33,528 nt of DNA from Sphingomonas paucimobilis NBRC 13935 (GTDB taxonomy: Bacteria > Pseudomonadota > Alphaproteobacteria > Sphingomonadales > Sphingomonadaceae). A program made the position numbers and the translations under genes. Below are positions 1-9,094 of the stretch, one piece after another. The stretch lies in NCBI RefSeq assembly GCF_000739895.2, contig NZ_BBJS01000031.1:1-33528 (forward strand), given 5' to 3'. The notes under the pieces were generated by a model, which saw only the letters and a list, made by a program, of their open reading frames with translations, did not search any database and was not told the DNA's origin. Each line of letters starts with the position of its first letter. Positions within the stretch are counted from its first letter, which is position 1.

Positions 1-41
1 ACGCCACCTCCCCTTTCAGGGGAGGAATTTCACCCCTCCAT
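1..41. repeat. Dispersed sphingomonad palindromic repeat, copy 1 (cut by window edge)
   Basis: A perfect inverted repeat, CCTCCCCT-TTC-AGGGGAGG, lies at 7-25 and is followed by the CACCCCTCCA arm at 31-40. The same two blocks recur near 8914-9050, 14157-14206 and 33481-33526. The outer arm overlaps the 3' end of kdpE, so the repeat supplies the last codons and the stop of that gene. The hairpin has no T-run, so it looks like a dispersed REP-like element or an mRNA 3'-end stabiliser and not a classical terminator. Confidence 0.75.
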
Positions 42-716
42 CCGCAACCGATACCCCACGCCCAGCTCGTTCGCGATGACGCTCCCCACCGGCTGCGGCG
101 CCTCCAGCTTCTGGCGCAGGTTGCGCACGACGATGCGCAGATAATCGATGCGCGGGTCTTCATCCCCGCCCCAGGCGGCGTCGATGATCTTGTCATGCGT
201 CACCACCCGGCCGGGATGCCGCGCCAGCATCGCCAGCACATCATATTCCTTGCGCGTCAGATGCTGCTCCTCGCCGCCGCGCGTCACCAGCCGGCGGTCG
301 AGATTGATCGCCAGATCACCCGTCTTCACGATCCGCGGCGCAGCCTCCGCCGCCCGGGCATGGCGTAGCGCCACCCGCAGCCGGGCGAGCAATTCCTCGC
401 TGTCGAACGGCTTGGTCACATAATCGTCGGCCCCCAGATCGAGGGCGGCCACCTTCTCCTCGGTCGCCTCGCGCGCCGAGACGACCAGCACCACCCGTTC
501 CCCCTGCCCGCGCAACAACGGGATCAGGCTGAGCCCGTCGCGGTCGGGCAGGCCTAGGTCGAGCAGCACCGCATCGGGGTGATCGGCCGCCGCTCGCGCC
601 AGTGCCTCGCGCCCGTCGCGCGCCTCGACCACCTGATGCCCCGCCTGCTCCAACGTGTTGCGCAACAGGCGACGGATCGCGACTTCGTCGTCCACCACCA
701 ATATCGTCGCGGGCAT
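30..716 (-). CDS. kdpE: KdpE, OmpR-family response regulator for the Kdp potassium pump
   Basis: Predicted 228-residue cytoplasmic response regulator. The receiver domain (about 1-120) has the acidic pair D9-D10, the phospho-acceptor D53 in LLDLGLPD and the Lys of the VTKPF motif. A winged-helix DNA-binding domain follows (about 130-225), with the recognisable end GVGYRLR. KdpE is phosphorylated by KdpD and activates kdp transcription when potassium is low. I chose ATG at 716 because it overlaps the kdpD stop by one base (TGATG) and gives the normal length; the frame stays open upstream to 1067 only because it lies antisense-free inside kdpD. The final codons MEG-stop come from a dispersed repeat, so the native C-terminus may have been a little different. 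It is the last gene of the operon and no terminator is visible inside the window. Confidence 0.95.
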   Translation of the reverse strand: MPATILVVDDEVAIRRLLRNTLEQAGHQVVEARDGREALARAAADHPDAVLLDLGLPDRDGLSLIPLLRGQGERVVLVVSAREATEEKVAALDLGADDYVTKPFDSEELLARLRVALRHARAAEAAPRIVKTGDLAINLDRRLVTRGGEEQHLTRKEYDVLAMLARHPGRVVTHDKIIDAAWGGDEDPRIDYLRIVVRNLRQKLEAPQPVGSVIANELGVGYRLRMEG

Positions 717-3382
717 CAGGCCATTCCCTCCGGCGCGCCGTCGCGCATGATGAGTTCGCGCGGAAAGCAGAGCGCGAACGCTGCGCCCGCGCCATCCTCG
801 CGATTGCCCGCCTCTACGGTCAAACCCATCGCCTCGGCAAAGGCCTTGACGATGGCGAGGCCTAAGCCCGTTCCCCCGGCCACCCGGTCCGAGCCCTCCA
901 GCCGCCGGAACGTTTCGAACACCTCGGCCTCGCGCCCCGGCGGCAGGCCGGGGCCATGGTCGAGCACCGACAGCCGCAGCGAACCGTGGCGATGCCGCCC
1001 CTCGATCACGATCTCGGTCCCCGGATCGCCGTAGCGTCCGGCATTGTCGAGCAGATTGAGCAGACAATGATGGAGCAATTGCGGATCGGCACGCACCAGA
1101 GGCAGATCGGGCGGCACGTCGAGCCGCACCGCATGGCCCTCCAGCGCGCGGCGGGCGTCATGCGCCGCGCCCGTCACCGCGTCGCTCAAGTCGATCGCCT
1201 CAATCTTCAGCTTCAGCGCCCCCGCCTCGACCCGCGCCATGTCGAGCAGATTGGCGACGAAACGGTTGAGCCGCGCCGCCTCCCCCTCGATCGTCGAAAC
1301 GAGTTCAGGCGTTGCACCTTGCCGCAACTGCGCGGCGGCAGCCATCACGGCGGTCAGCGGCGTGCGCAGATCATGGCTGACCGACGATAGCAGCGCCGCC
1401 CGCAGCCGGTCGCGGGTACGCACCGCATCGACGTCGCGCACCTCCGACTCCAGCCGCAAACGTTCGAGGATCAGCGCCGCCTGATCGATCAGCCCGGTCA
1501 GCAACGGCAGGCGGTCGGCGCGCACCGGCTCGCCCCCCGCTTCGCGCGCCAGACCGAGGACGGCGAGCGTCCGGTTGCCCGCCTTCAGCGGTTGGAACAG
1601 CCATTCCGAGGCCGCCAGCGTCGCCGATCCCTTGCCCGCCGGCGTGCCGGTGTCGAAGGCCCAGTGGGCGGCGGCCATCTCCATCGTCTCCAGCCGATAA
1701 TCGGGCTTGGTCGCCGCCTGTACCGCCAGCCCGGCGGGCGACGGGGTGAGCAGGACCGCCTGCACCTCGAACAGCAGGGCGATGTCCTCGCAGATCACCC
1801 GTGCCGCCTCGGCCGGGTCGGCAAGGCCGCTCAGGCGGTGGAGGAAGCCCGCAAGGGTCGCATTGTCCCGCGCACTTGCCGCCGCCAGATCGGCTTGGGC
1901 ACGGACTCGCGAGGTCAACTGACTGGTGGCGACGGCGACCCCCAGCAGGACGAAGATCGAGATAACATTCTCAGGGTTGCTTACGCTCAGCGTGCCGACC
2001 GGCGGCAGGAAGAAGAAGTTGTACGCCAGGCTCGATGCGATCCCGGCAAACAGGCCGGTGCGCAGGCCATAAAGGCTCGCCGCCGCCATGACCGGCAGCA
2101 GATAGAGCAGCGCGACATTGCCGAGGTTCAGGATATGGAACAGCGCACTCGCCAGCGCCGTGACGGCGGCCACGCCGAGCAGCGTCAGGCCATAGCCGAT
2201 GGGCGAGCCCCATTGTCCGCGCCGCTTGGTGCGCTCCCGCTCGACTGGCGCCTCGCCGACCGGCAGGACATGGACGGTCACGCCCGGCGTCTCGCGCACC
2301 AGCCGGTCGACCACCGAGCCGTGACGCAACTCGAACCAGCGCGACCGTTTGGCCTTGCCGACGACCAATTGCGTGGCGCGCGCGTCGGTCAGGAAGGCGC
2401 GGATACCCTCGACCACGCTGGGCGCGGGGACCGTCGCCACCGCCGCGCCCAATTGCGTCGCCAGCGTCATGGTCGCCGCCAATCGCCGATGCTGCGCCTC
2501 ACCCAGCGTCGCCGTGCGCGGCGTATCGATGAACAACGCGGTCCAGGGGGCGCGCAAGGCATCGGCCGTGCGCTTGGCGGCGCGGACCAGTTCGTCGGCG
2601 CCGGGCAATTCGCTGACCGCGACGACCAGCCGCTCGCCCGCCGCCCATTGCCCGCCGACGCCCAGCGACCGGACATGGTCGAGCATCTGCGCATCGACCG
2701 CCTGGGCCGCTCGCCGCAGCGCCAGTTCGCGCAGCGCCGACAGGTTGGACTTGGAGAAGAAATGCGACAGCGCCCGCGTCGCTTCCTGCGGCAGATAGAC
2801 CTTGCCCGCCTTCAACCGCTCGATCAGTTCGTCCGGAGGAATATCGACCACCTCGATCTCGGCGGCCTCCAGGATACGATCGGGCACCGTCTCGCGCACG
2901 CGGACGCGAGTGAAACTGGCGACAACGTCGTTCAGGCTCTCGATATGCTGGATATTGACCGTCGTGTAGACGTCGATCCCGGCATCGAGCAGCTCTTCCA
3001 CATCCTGATAGCGTTTGGGATGGCGGCTGCCCGGCGCATTGGTGTGGGCCAGTTCATCGACCAAAGCGAGGCGGGGCGCGCGGGCGAGGACCGCATCCAA
3101 GTCCATCTCGTGCAGCGTCCGCCCCTCATAGGGGACGGCGCGGCGGGGCATGACCTCCTGGCCGCGTACCAGCGCCTCGGTCTCGACCCGGCCGTGCGTT
3201 TCCACGACCGCGACGACGACATCGACGCCGTCGCGGCGCCGCGCGGCCCCTTCGGACAGCATCTCGAACGTCTTGCCGACGCCGGGGGCTGCCCCGAGAA
3301 AGATTTTCAGGCGGCCGCGCCCTTCGCGCTCGGCGGCGCGTAACAGGGCATCGGGGTCAGGGCGCGGCTCGCCTGCCGTCAT
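716..3382 (-). CDS. kdpD: KdpD, membrane sensor histidine kinase for potassium limitation
   Basis: Predicted 888 residues, the usual full KdpD length. In order it has the N-terminal KdpD domain with Walker A GAAPGVGKT (30-38) and a Walker B-like LALVDELAHTN (about 105-115); a universal-stress-protein-like domain (about 250-375); a DUF4118 block of four membrane helices (about 398-490); a GAF-like linker (about 510-640); and a HisKA/HATPase core with phospho-acceptor H670 in SVSHDLRTPLTA and the G-box GTGLGLAIVKAF. It senses low potassium and phosphorylates KdpE. ATG at 3382 overlaps the kdpC stop by one base (TGATG); an in-frame GTG sits one codon earlier at 3385 and is the alternative start. 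The same TGATG coupling joins it to kdpE, which suggests fixed kinase:regulator output. Confidence 0.96.
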   Translation of the reverse strand: MTAGEPRPDPDALLRAAEREGRGRLKIFLGAAPGVGKTFEMLSEGAARRRDGVDVVVAVVETHGRVETEALVRGQEVMPRRAVPYEGRTLHEMDLDAVLARAPRLALVDELAHTNAPGSRHPKRYQDVEELLDAGIDVYTTVNIQHIESLNDVVASFTRVRVRETVPDRILEAAEIEVVDIPPDELIERLKAGKVYLPQEATRALSHFFSKSNLSALRELALRRAAQAVDAQMLDHVRSLGVGGQWAAGERLVVAVSELPGADELVRAAKRTADALRAPWTALFIDTPRTATLGEAQHRRLAATMTLATQLGAAVATVPAPSVVEGIRAFLTDARATQLVVGKAKRSRWFELRHGSVVDRLVRETPGVTVHVLPVGEAPVERERTKRRGQWGSPIGYGLTLLGVAAVTALASALFHILNLGNVALLYLLPVMAAASLYGLRTGLFAGIASSLAYNFFFLPPVGTLSVSNPENVISIFVLLGVAVATSQLTSRVRAQADLAAASARDNATLAGFLHRLSGLADPAEAARVICEDIALLFEVQAVLLTPSPAGLAVQAATKPDYRLETMEMAAAHWAFDTGTPAGKGSATLAASEWLFQPLKAGNRTLAVLGLAREAGGEPVRADRLPLLTGLIDQAALILERLRLESEVRDVDAVRTRDRLRAALLSSVSHDLRTPLTAVMAAAAQLRQGATPELVSTIEGEAARLNRFVANLLDMARVEAGALKLKIEAIDLSDAVTGAAHDARRALEGHAVRLDVPPDLPLVRADPQLLHHCLLNLLDNAGRYGDPGTEIVIEGRHRHGSLRLSVLDHGPGLPPGREAEVFETFRRLEGSDRVAGGTGLGLAIVKAFAEAMGLTVEAGNREDGAGAAFALCFPRELIMRDGAPEGMA

Positions 3383-3951
3383 CACTTGGTCAAAGCGTCC
3401 AGTGCGCGGTTGAGGGCGAGGACGTTGATGTGTGGGTCACCCAGCACCGAGTCCTGGGTATGCGCGACGACCAGCGCGCGAACCTGCTCGACGTCCAGCC
3501 CCCGAACGCGCGCGACACGCGCAACTTGCGCCAGTGCGGCTTCGGGCGACAGGTCGGGGTCGAGGCCCGATCCGCTGGCGGTGACGAGATCGGCGGGCAT
3601 CGCGCCCATCACCCCCTCGGCGCGACGCTTGGCAACGTCCACCTTCACCCGGTCGGCCAGCGCCTGCGACGTCGGCCCCAGATTCGAGCCCGACGAGGCG
3701 AGCCCGTCATAGCCCTTGCCCGCCGCCGAGGGGCGCGTCTGGAAGTAGCGGTCGCTGACGAACGCCTGGCCCACGACCTCGGAGCCGATCACCCGGCCAT
3801 TCGCCTCGACCAGGCTGCCATTGGCCTGATGCGGGAAGATCGCCTGGCCGATCCCGGTCATCGCCAGCGGATAGGCAATGCCGAGCAGGGCTGCGAACAG
3901 GATCGTCATCACGATCGCGGGCCGCAAGGCGGAAGTGAAATCCTTACCCAT
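3382..3951 (-). CDS. kdpC: KdpC, potassium-transporting ATPase subunit C
   Basis: Predicted 189 residues, normal for KdpC. One N-terminal membrane helix (about 9-33) anchors a periplasmic/extracytoplasmic domain. The family signatures VGSDRYFQTRPS-like (here FVSDRYFQTRPSAAG), SSGSNLGP and DLVTASGSGLDPDLSP are all present, as is the C-terminal LALNRALD. KdpC stabilises the KdpA-KdpB assembly and affects ATP binding by KdpB. It starts 12 bases after the kdpB stop and its own stop is shared with the kdpD start, so it is inside the polycistron. Confidence 0.96.
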   Translation of the reverse strand: MGKDFTSALRPAIVMTILFAALLGIAYPLAMTGIGQAIFPHQANGSLVEANGRVIGSEVVGQAFVSDRYFQTRPSAAGKGYDGLASSGSNLGPTSQALADRVKVDVAKRRAEGVMGAMPADLVTASGSGLDPDLSPEAALAQVARVARVRGLDVEQVRALVVAHTQDSVLGDPHINVLALNRALDALTK

Positions 3952-3963
3952 GACAATGTGTCC

Positions 3964-6000
3964 TTATGCGAGGCCGAAGCCACCGACGACAAGGTCGATG
4001 ATCTTGATGCCGACGAACGGCGCGATCAGGCCGCCCAGACCATAGATGGCGAGGTTGCGGGCGAGCAGCGGCCCCGCCCCCATCGGCTTGTAGGCGACGC
4101 CCTTCAGCGCCAGCGGCACGAGCAGCGGAATGATGAGCGCATTGAAGATGATCGCCGACAGGATCGCCGACTGCGGCGTCGCCAGACCCATGACGTTGAG
4201 GACGCCGAGGCCCGGATAGAGCGCCACGAACATCGCCGGGATGATCGCGAAATATTTCGCCACGTCATTGGCGACCGAGAAGGTCGTCAGCGCGCCGCGC
4301 GTCATCAGCAACTGCTTGCCGAGGCCGACGACCTCGATCAGCTTGGTCGGATCGCTGTCGAGGTCGACCATATTCCCCGCCTCACGCGCGGCCTGGGTGC
4401 CGGTGTTCATCGCGACGCCGACATCCGCCTGCGCCAGCGCTGGCGCATCGTTGGTGCCGTCGCCGCACATCGCAACCAGCTTGCCGCCCTGCTGTTCCTG
4501 GCGGATCAGCGCCAGCTTGTCCTCCGGCGTCGCCTGGGCGAGGAAGTCGTCCACGCCCGCCTCGGCGGCGATCGCGGCGGCGGTCAGCGGGTTGTCGCCC
4601 GTGATCATCACCGTACGGATGCCCATGCGGCGCAGTTCGCCGAAGCGTTCGCGGATGCCCGCCTTGACCACGTCCTTCAGGAAGATCGCGCCCAGCAACC
4701 GACCATTTTCCGCCACTGCCAGCGGGGTCCCCCCCGCCCGCGCGATCTCGTCGGTGATGCGACGCAGTTGGGTCGCCGCCGCCGTTTCGCCCACACCCGG
4801 ATGGGCGCGCAGGATCGAGTCGACCGCGCCCTTCTGGATCAGCCGGTCGCCGATCTTCACGCCCGAGATGCGGGTCTGCGCGGTGAAGGGGATGATCTCC
4901 GCATCGGCGGGCAGGCTGGCGATCGACACCTTGAACTGCTCGCGCGCCAGGACGACGATCGAACGACCTTCGGGCGTCTCATCCGCCAGGCTGGCCATAA
5001 GCGCAGCCTCGGCCAGCGCGTCCACGCCCGAGCTGCCGACGGCGCGGAACTCGCTCGCCTGACGGTCGCCGATGGTGATGGTGCCCGTCTTGTCGAGCAG
5101 CAGCACGTCGACGTCACCCGCCGCCTCGACCGCACGGCCCGACTTGGCGAGCACGTTGAAGCGGACCAGCCGGTCCATGCCCGCGATACCGATCGCCGAC
5201 AGCAAGGCCGCGATGGTCGTCGGGATCAGGGTGATGAGCAACGCCGCCAGGATCGCCACCGGAATGCTGCCGCCCGCGAAAGACGCAAAGCCCGGAATGG
5301 TGCCGACCGCGATCAGGAAGATGATGGTCAGGCCGACGAGCAATATGGTCAGCGCGACCTCGTTCGGGGTCTTCTGCCGCTCGGCACCCTCGACCAGCGC
5401 GATCATGCGGTCGAGGAAACCCTGTCCCGGATTGACGGTGACGCGCACCCGGATCTCGTCCGAGATGACGCGCGTGCCTGCCGTCACCGCCGAACGATCG
5501 CCGCCTGCCTCGCGGATGACGGGCGCGCTCTCGCCGGTGATCGCGGCTTCGTTGACCGAGGCCACACCGGCGACGACTTCGCCGTCCGAGGGGATCAGGT
5601 CGCCGGTCTCGACCAGCACGACGTCGCCGATCTTCAGCGCGCTGGCGGGGACATTCTCCCACTCATGGCCCGCGCCCTTCAGCCGCTTGGCGGTCAGTTC
5701 GGCCTTGGCGGCGCGCAGGGACGCCGCCTGCGCCTTTCCGCACCCTTCGGCCAGCGCCTCGGCAAAGGTGCCGAACAGCACGGTCAGCCACAGCCAGACG
5801 ACCAGTTGCAGCTTGAAGCCGGTGGTCAGCCCGTCATGCCCGACGACGAGCAGGACGGTCAGAAGTGCCGCGACCACGGCGGTCACGAACATCACCGGGT
5901 TGCGGATCAGCTCGCGCGGATTGAGTTTGACGAACGAGGCCTTGATCGCCGGGAGCACCAGCTCGGCGGTGAACAGGCTCTTGGTTTGGGAATGGGCCAT
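3964..6000 (-). CDS. kdpB: KdpB, P-type ATPase subunit of the potassium pump
   Basis: Predicted 678 residues, the usual size. It is the ATP-hydrolysing inner-membrane subunit of the KdpFABC complex. The phosphorylated Asp is D303 in LLDKTGT. The actuator-loop TGES is at 155-158; in E. coli the Ser of this loop is phosphorylated to shut the pump off, and here that position is Ser158. The hinge motif [21 protein letters not shown] is intact. Membrane helices sit near 35-53, 62-80, 215-235, 248-272 and three at the C-terminus. It lies 15 bases downstream of kdpA and 12 bases upstream of kdpC. Confidence 0.98.
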   Translation of the reverse strand: MAHSQTKSLFTAELVLPAIKASFVKLNPRELIRNPVMFVTAVVAALLTVLLVVGHDGLTTGFKLQLVVWLWLTVLFGTFAEALAEGCGKAQAASLRAAKAELTAKRLKGAGHEWENVPASALKIGDVVLVETGDLIPSDGEVVAGVASVNEAAITGESAPVIREAGGDRSAVTAGTRVISDEIRVRVTVNPGQGFLDRMIALVEGAERQKTPNEVALTILLVGLTIIFLIAVGTIPGFASFAGGSIPVAILAALLITLIPTTIAALLSAIGIAGMDRLVRFNVLAKSGRAVEAAGDVDVLLLDKTGTITIGDRQASEFRAVGSSGVDALAEAALMASLADETPEGRSIVVLAREQFKVSIASLPADAEIIPFTAQTRISGVKIGDRLIQKGAVDSILRAHPGVGETAAATQLRRITDEIARAGGTPLAVAENGRLLGAIFLKDVVKAGIRERFGELRRMGIRTVMITGDNPLTAAAIAAEAGVDDFLAQATPEDKLALIRQEQQGGKLVAMCGDGTNDAPALAQADVGVAMNTGTQAAREAGNMVDLDSDPTKLIEVVGLGKQLLMTRGALTTFSVANDVAKYFAIIPAMFVALYPGLGVLNVMGLATPQSAILSAIIFNALIIPLLVPLALKGVAYKPMGAGPLLARNLAIYGLGGLIAPFVGIKIIDLVVGGFGLA

Positions 6001-6015
6001 GATGGGCGCTCCCGA

Positions 6016-7719
6016 TCAGAAGAGTTGACCGCGGATCATCGCGAGATGATCGGCGATGGGACCAAGGGCGAGGCTCGGCAGGAAGGTCAGGCCGCCCAGC
6101 ACCAGCACGATGCCGACGAGCAGACCGACCCACAGCACACCCGTGGTCGGGAAGGACCCGGCGGAGGCGGGGACATGCTTCTTCGCGGCGAGGCTTCCGG
6201 CAATGGCGAGCATCGGCACGATGATGAAGAAGCGGCCCACCCACATGGCGACGCCCAGCAGACCGTCATACCAGGGGGTCGACGCGGTCAGGCCCGCAAA
6301 GGCCGAGCCGTTGTTCGCCACCGCGCTGGTGAAGGCATAGAGGATTTCACTGAACCCGTGCGGCCCCTTGTTGAGCGGCCCCGCCAAGCCTTGCTGCGTC
6401 ACGCAGGACAGCGCGGTCAGTCCCAGGATGAACAGCGGTAGGACGGCGATGGCGAGGACGGCAAGTTTGACTTCGCGGGCTTCGATCTTCTTGCCGACAT
6501 ATTCGGGCGTGCGACCGACCATCAGGCCAGCGACGAACACCGCTAGGATGGCGAACAGCAGGAAGCCATAGATGCCCGCACCGACGCCGCCGATCACGAC
6601 CTCGCCCAGCTGCATGTTGAACAGCGGGATCAGGCCGCCGAGCGCGGTGAAGCTGTCATGCATCGCGTTGACCGCGCCGCACGATGCCGCCGTGGTGACG
6701 GCCGCGAACAGGGCCGAGGCGGCGACGCCGAAGCGGACCTCCTTGCCCTCCATATTGCCGCCCGCGACGCCCAGCTGGTGCAGCACGGGGTTACCCGCCG
6801 CTTCCGCCCAGTAACAGACCGCCGCGCCGCCCAGGAACAGCAGGATCATGGCCGACAGGATCGCCCAACCCTGCCGCGTGTTGCCGACCGCCTTGCCGAA
6901 GCACCAGGTCAGGCCGAAGCCGATCACGAAGATCGACAGCATCTGGACGAAATTGGTGAGCGCGGTCGGGTTCTCGAAGGGATGCGCGCTGTTGGCGTTG
7001 AAAAAGCCGCCACCATTGGTGCCGAGCATCTTGATCGCTTCCTGGCTCGCCACGGGGCCCAGCAGGATCGACTGGCGCACGCCCTCCAACGTGTCGATAT
7101 TGACGACGCCCGCCATGGTCTGCGGCACGCCGCTGGCGATCAGGAAGATGGTGTAGACGATGCAGAGCGGCAGCAGCAGATACAGGGTGATACGCGTCAC
7201 ATCGGCCCAGAAATTGCCGAGATTCTTGGTCTCACGCCCCGCAACACCTCGGAACAGCGCAAAGGCCAGCGCGATGCCGGTCGCCGCCGACAGGAAATTG
7301 TGGATGGTCAGGCCTAGCATTTGGCTAAGGTTCGACATGGTCGACTCGCCGCCATAGCTCTGCCAGTTGGTGTTGGTGGTGAAGCTGATCGCGGTATTGA
7401 ACGCCAGATGCGGCGTCAGCCCGGCCAGCCCCTGCGGATTGCCCGGCAGGTAGAATTGCAGGCGCAGCACCGCATAGGTGAAGACCATCAACGCGACGTT
7501 GAAGATCAGCATGTGCAGCGCATAACGCCGCCAGCCCTGCTGCACTTCGGGATATATGCCCGACAATTTGTAAAAGCCGCGCTCGACGGGGCCGAGAACG
7601 ACGTGGAGGGGCGTGCGTCGCCCCTCATAGAGCGCGAACAGCCACGCGCCGACCGGCTTGGTCAGCGCGAGCAGGATCGCGACGAAGCCCAGAATCAGGG
7701 CCCATCCTTGAAGCGTCAT
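6016..7719 (-). CDS. kdpA: KdpA, potassium-binding channel subunit
   Basis: Predicted 567 residues with about ten membrane helices. It is a member of the superfamily of K+ transporters and has four pseudo-repeats, each carrying one strand of the selectivity filter. The filter segments are visible as [47 protein letters not shown] and [13 protein letters not shown]. KdpA takes potassium from the periplasm and passes it to KdpB. The ATG at 7719 has a strong ribosome site (AAGGAGGCGG, about 6-7 bases upstream) placed over the end of kdpF. Confidence 0.98.
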   Translation of the reverse strand: MTLQGWALILGFVAILLALTKPVGAWLFALYEGRRTPLHVVLGPVERGFYKLSGIYPEVQQGWRRYALHMLIFNVALMVFTYAVLRLQFYLPGNPQGLAGLTPHLAFNTAISFTTNTNWQSYGGESTMSNLSQMLGLTIHNFLSAATGIALAFALFRGVAGRETKNLGNFWADVTRITLYLLLPLCIVYTIFLIASGVPQTMAGVVNIDTLEGVRQSILLGPVASQEAIKMLGTNGGGFFNANSAHPFENPTALTNFVQMLSIFVIGFGLTWCFGKAVGNTRQGWAILSAMILLFLGGAAVCYWAEAAGNPVLHQLGVAGGNMEGKEVRFGVAASALFAAVTTAASCGAVNAMHDSFTALGGLIPLFNMQLGEVVIGGVGAGIYGFLLFAILAVFVAGLMVGRTPEYVGKKIEAREVKLAVLAIAVLPLFILGLTALSCVTQQGLAGPLNKGPHGFSEILYAFTSAVANNGSAFAGLTASTPWYDGLLGVAMWVGRFFIIVPMLAIAGSLAAKKHVPASAGSFPTTGVLWVGLLVGIVLVLGGLTFLPSLALGPIADHLAMIRGQLF

Positions 7720-7732
7720 GATGCCGCCTCCT

Positions 7733-7822
7733 TCAGAAGCGTTCGGGGCGGATCAGCACCGCCACCAGATAGACGAGCAGGCCGATGGCGGTCAGCGCCG
7801 CCAGCCAGAGGTCGAGGGTCAT
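7733..7822 (-). CDS. kdpF: KdpF, small membrane stabiliser of the Kdp complex
   Basis: A 29-residue single-helix protein, too short for a standard ORF scan. The translation begins [14 protein letters not shown] and ends VLIRPERF. The hydrophobic core followed by (L/I)RPE-x-F is the hallmark of KdpF, which stabilises KdpFABC in the inner membrane. A strong ribosome site (GAGGAGGG, 7 bases before the ATG) precedes it, and it ends 13 bases before kdpA. The position directly ahead of kdpA is the family's standard place. Confidence 0.93.
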   Translation of the reverse strand: MTLDLWLAALTAIGLLVYLVAVLIRPERF

Positions 7823-7835
7823 GGCTCAGCCCTCC

Positions 7836-7919
7836 TCACGCGTGGTCGCACAGGCGGGCATAGGCGAGCGTCGCCGCCACCAGCCCGGCCATGACCAGAA
7901 GCCAGATCAGATCGTCCAT
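7836..7919 (-). CDS. Unnamed 27-residue membrane peptide between porin and kdpF
   Basis: Reads MDDLIWLLVMAGLVAATLAY then ARLCDHA and a stop. It has one predicted membrane helix (about 4-21) with a short polar tail containing Arg-Leu-Cys-Asp. A strong ribosome site (GAGGGG, 7 bases upstream of the ATG) overlaps the porin stop codon, and the gene ends 13 bases before kdpF. The start signal, the hydrophobic composition and the tight spacing on both sides argue that it is translated. It resembles KdpF in size and topology but lacks the terminal RPE motif, so it is not simply a second KdpF. A role as a further Kdp accessory subunit is inference; I recognise no named family. Confidence 0.7.
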   Translation of the reverse strand: MDDLIWLLVMAGLVAATLAYARLCDHA

Positions 7920-7930
7920 GTCGAAACCCC

Positions 7931-8782
7931 TCAGAAACCAGCGGTGAGCGAGACGAGGAAGGTGCTGCCCGCGATATTGCCGGTGCCGTCCTGCCCCTTG
8001 CTGAAGCTCGGGCGCAGATAGGCGGCGTCTTGGGTAGAAATGCTGGTGTCGACCCAGGCGAGGCCCAGCGTCAGATTGCGCCAGCTCGTATCCGCGCCCA
8101 GCGACCAGTCCCAGTAATCGCCGGTCGGCGTCGGCGCGGTGGCGTTGGGACCCAGGCCGTCCATGCCCCAACTATGGCCGATATGCGCCTTGGCGGTGAT
8201 CGGCGTGCCGTGGATCGCCGCCGCACCGTCACCCCAGAGGTAGAGATTGTCGCTCTTGGCGCCAGGATGGTCGTAGACGCCGGTCGCGGCGCTGGCGCCG
8301 TTGTTGTACCATTTGCCGATCGCCTGCTGCTTGGGCGCATAGGCCGCACCGGCAGTCAGCGAGACCGGGCCGGTCGTGCCCGACAGCTTCACATAGGGTT
8401 CGGCATAGTCGGTCTTGGCCGCGCCGCCCGGATACATGTACCAGGTCAGGCCGACATCGAGCGTGCCGCCCTCCGTGATCTTGGTCTTGTATCCGCCGAT
8501 CAGGTCGAGCTCCATGTTCGCGCCGCCGAACGTGCCCCATCCCGCCAGGTTCGACGCCCAGGTGCCGACATACAGGCCGCTCTCATGCGAGACGGTGATG
8601 CCGCCCTGCACCGCCATATGCTCGTCCGACTGCGAGATGCCGCGCAGACGATAGTCGGAAGCGATCGCGACCGATCCGCTGACGGTCACGGGCGGCGGCG
8701 CGGTTTCGGTCGCGCTCTGGGCCTGTACGGCGGCGGGAAACACGAACAGCGCCGTGGCGGCGCTCAACATCATGGTCTTCAT
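7931..8782 (-). CDS. TorF-family putative outer-membrane porin (TIGR02001-like)
   Basis: Predicted 283 residues. An N-terminal Sec signal (MKTMMLSAATALFVFPAAVQA, cleavage near 21) is followed by VSGSVAIASDYRLRGISQSD, the typical opening of the TIGR02001/TorF conserved outer-membrane family, and by amphipathic beta strands up to a terminal Phe (LVSLTAGF), the usual C-terminal residue of outer-membrane beta barrels. I chose ATG at 8782 because it has an AGGGGC ribosome site and begins the signal peptide. It is the first gene of the kdp transcript: its stop lies 11 bases before the 27-residue peptide gene. That suggests it provides ion or solute entry through the outer membrane when the Kdp pump is induced. 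The substrate is unknown. Confidence 0.88.
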   Translation of the reverse strand: MKTMMLSAATALFVFPAAVQAQSATETAPPPVTVSGSVAIASDYRLRGISQSDEHMAVQGGITVSHESGLYVGTWASNLAGWGTFGGANMELDLIGGYKTKITEGGTLDVGLTWYMYPGGAAKTDYAEPYVKLSGTTGPVSLTAGAAYAPKQQAIGKWYNNGASAATGVYDHPGAKSDNLYLWGDGAAAIHGTPITAKAHIGHSWGMDGLGPNATAPTPTGDYWDWSLGADTSWRNLTLGLAWVDTSISTQDAAYLRPSFSKGQDGTGNIAGSTFLVSLTAGF

Positions 8783-9094
8783 ATCTGCCCCTATGGACAG
8801 GCCGCCACGATGGAATGGGCGACCTCCAGGGCCGAGCAATTAGGCCCCCGCGCCGTAGCAATTCGAGAGCGATTGCCCGGTTTCGCATATAGACGGCGTA
8901 TAGCGCGCCCATATTCCTCCCCTGCAAGGGGAGGGGGACCAGCAAAGCTGGTGGAGGGGTGTCCCGGGCGGCGAGAGCGGTCGAACCTCGCAAAGCGGGA
9001 CACCCCTCCGTCAGGGCCTCGCCCTGCCACCTCCCCTTCCAGGGGAGGAAGGGGCCGTCACCAAAACGTCAACGATCTCCGCCATGGCAGGACG
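8783..9094. other. Divergent spacer between porin-kdp and phospholipase C
   Basis: No gene was found here. The porin-proximal part should hold the kdp operon promoter. A near-palindrome, GCATATAGACGGCGTATAGC (8885-8904), lies about 100-120 bases upstream of the porin start and is a possible regulator site. I do not see the T-rich KdpE box known from E. coli. The middle part (8914-9050) is filled by two inverted copies of a dispersed repeat. Confidence 0.6.
8914..9050. repeat. Dispersed palindromic repeat, copy 2, two arms in inverted orientation
   Basis: The left arm (8914-8966) reads TCCTCCCCTGCAAGGGGAGG... then GGAGGGGTGTCCCG. The right arm (8997-9050) reads GGGACACCCCTCCGTCAGG... then CCACCTCCCCTTCCAGGGGAGGA. 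The arms are rough reverse complements of each other around a 30-base centre, so the whole block could fold into a long imperfect hairpin. The blocks match the elements at 1-41, 14157-14206 and 33481-33528. Confidence 0.8.

Noticed and set aside
717..1067. 117-codon N-terminal extension of kdpE inside kdpD
   Set aside because: Non-family Arg/Gly-rich sequence; MPATILVVDDE at 716 with TGATG coupling is the natural start.
3430..6441. Open frame of 1003 codons antisense to kdpC/kdpB/kdpA
   Set aside because: It is an Arg/Asp/His/Gln-rich shadow of the well-supported kdp genes. High GC keeps the opposite frame open.
8783..8913. E. coli-like KdpE box or a c-di-AMP riboswitch upstream of porin-kdp
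   Set aside because: No T-rich KdpE box and no extended conserved riboswitch core could be recognised.
8914..9050. Possible CRISPR array or attachment site
   Set aside because: Only two inverted arms, with no regular spacers and no cas, integrase or tRNA gene nearby. It fits a REP-like element.
8030..9094. N-terminal extension of the phospholipase frame across the porin and spacer
   Set aside because: The extension runs antisense to the porin and through dispersed repeats. The Tat signal begins at 9095.
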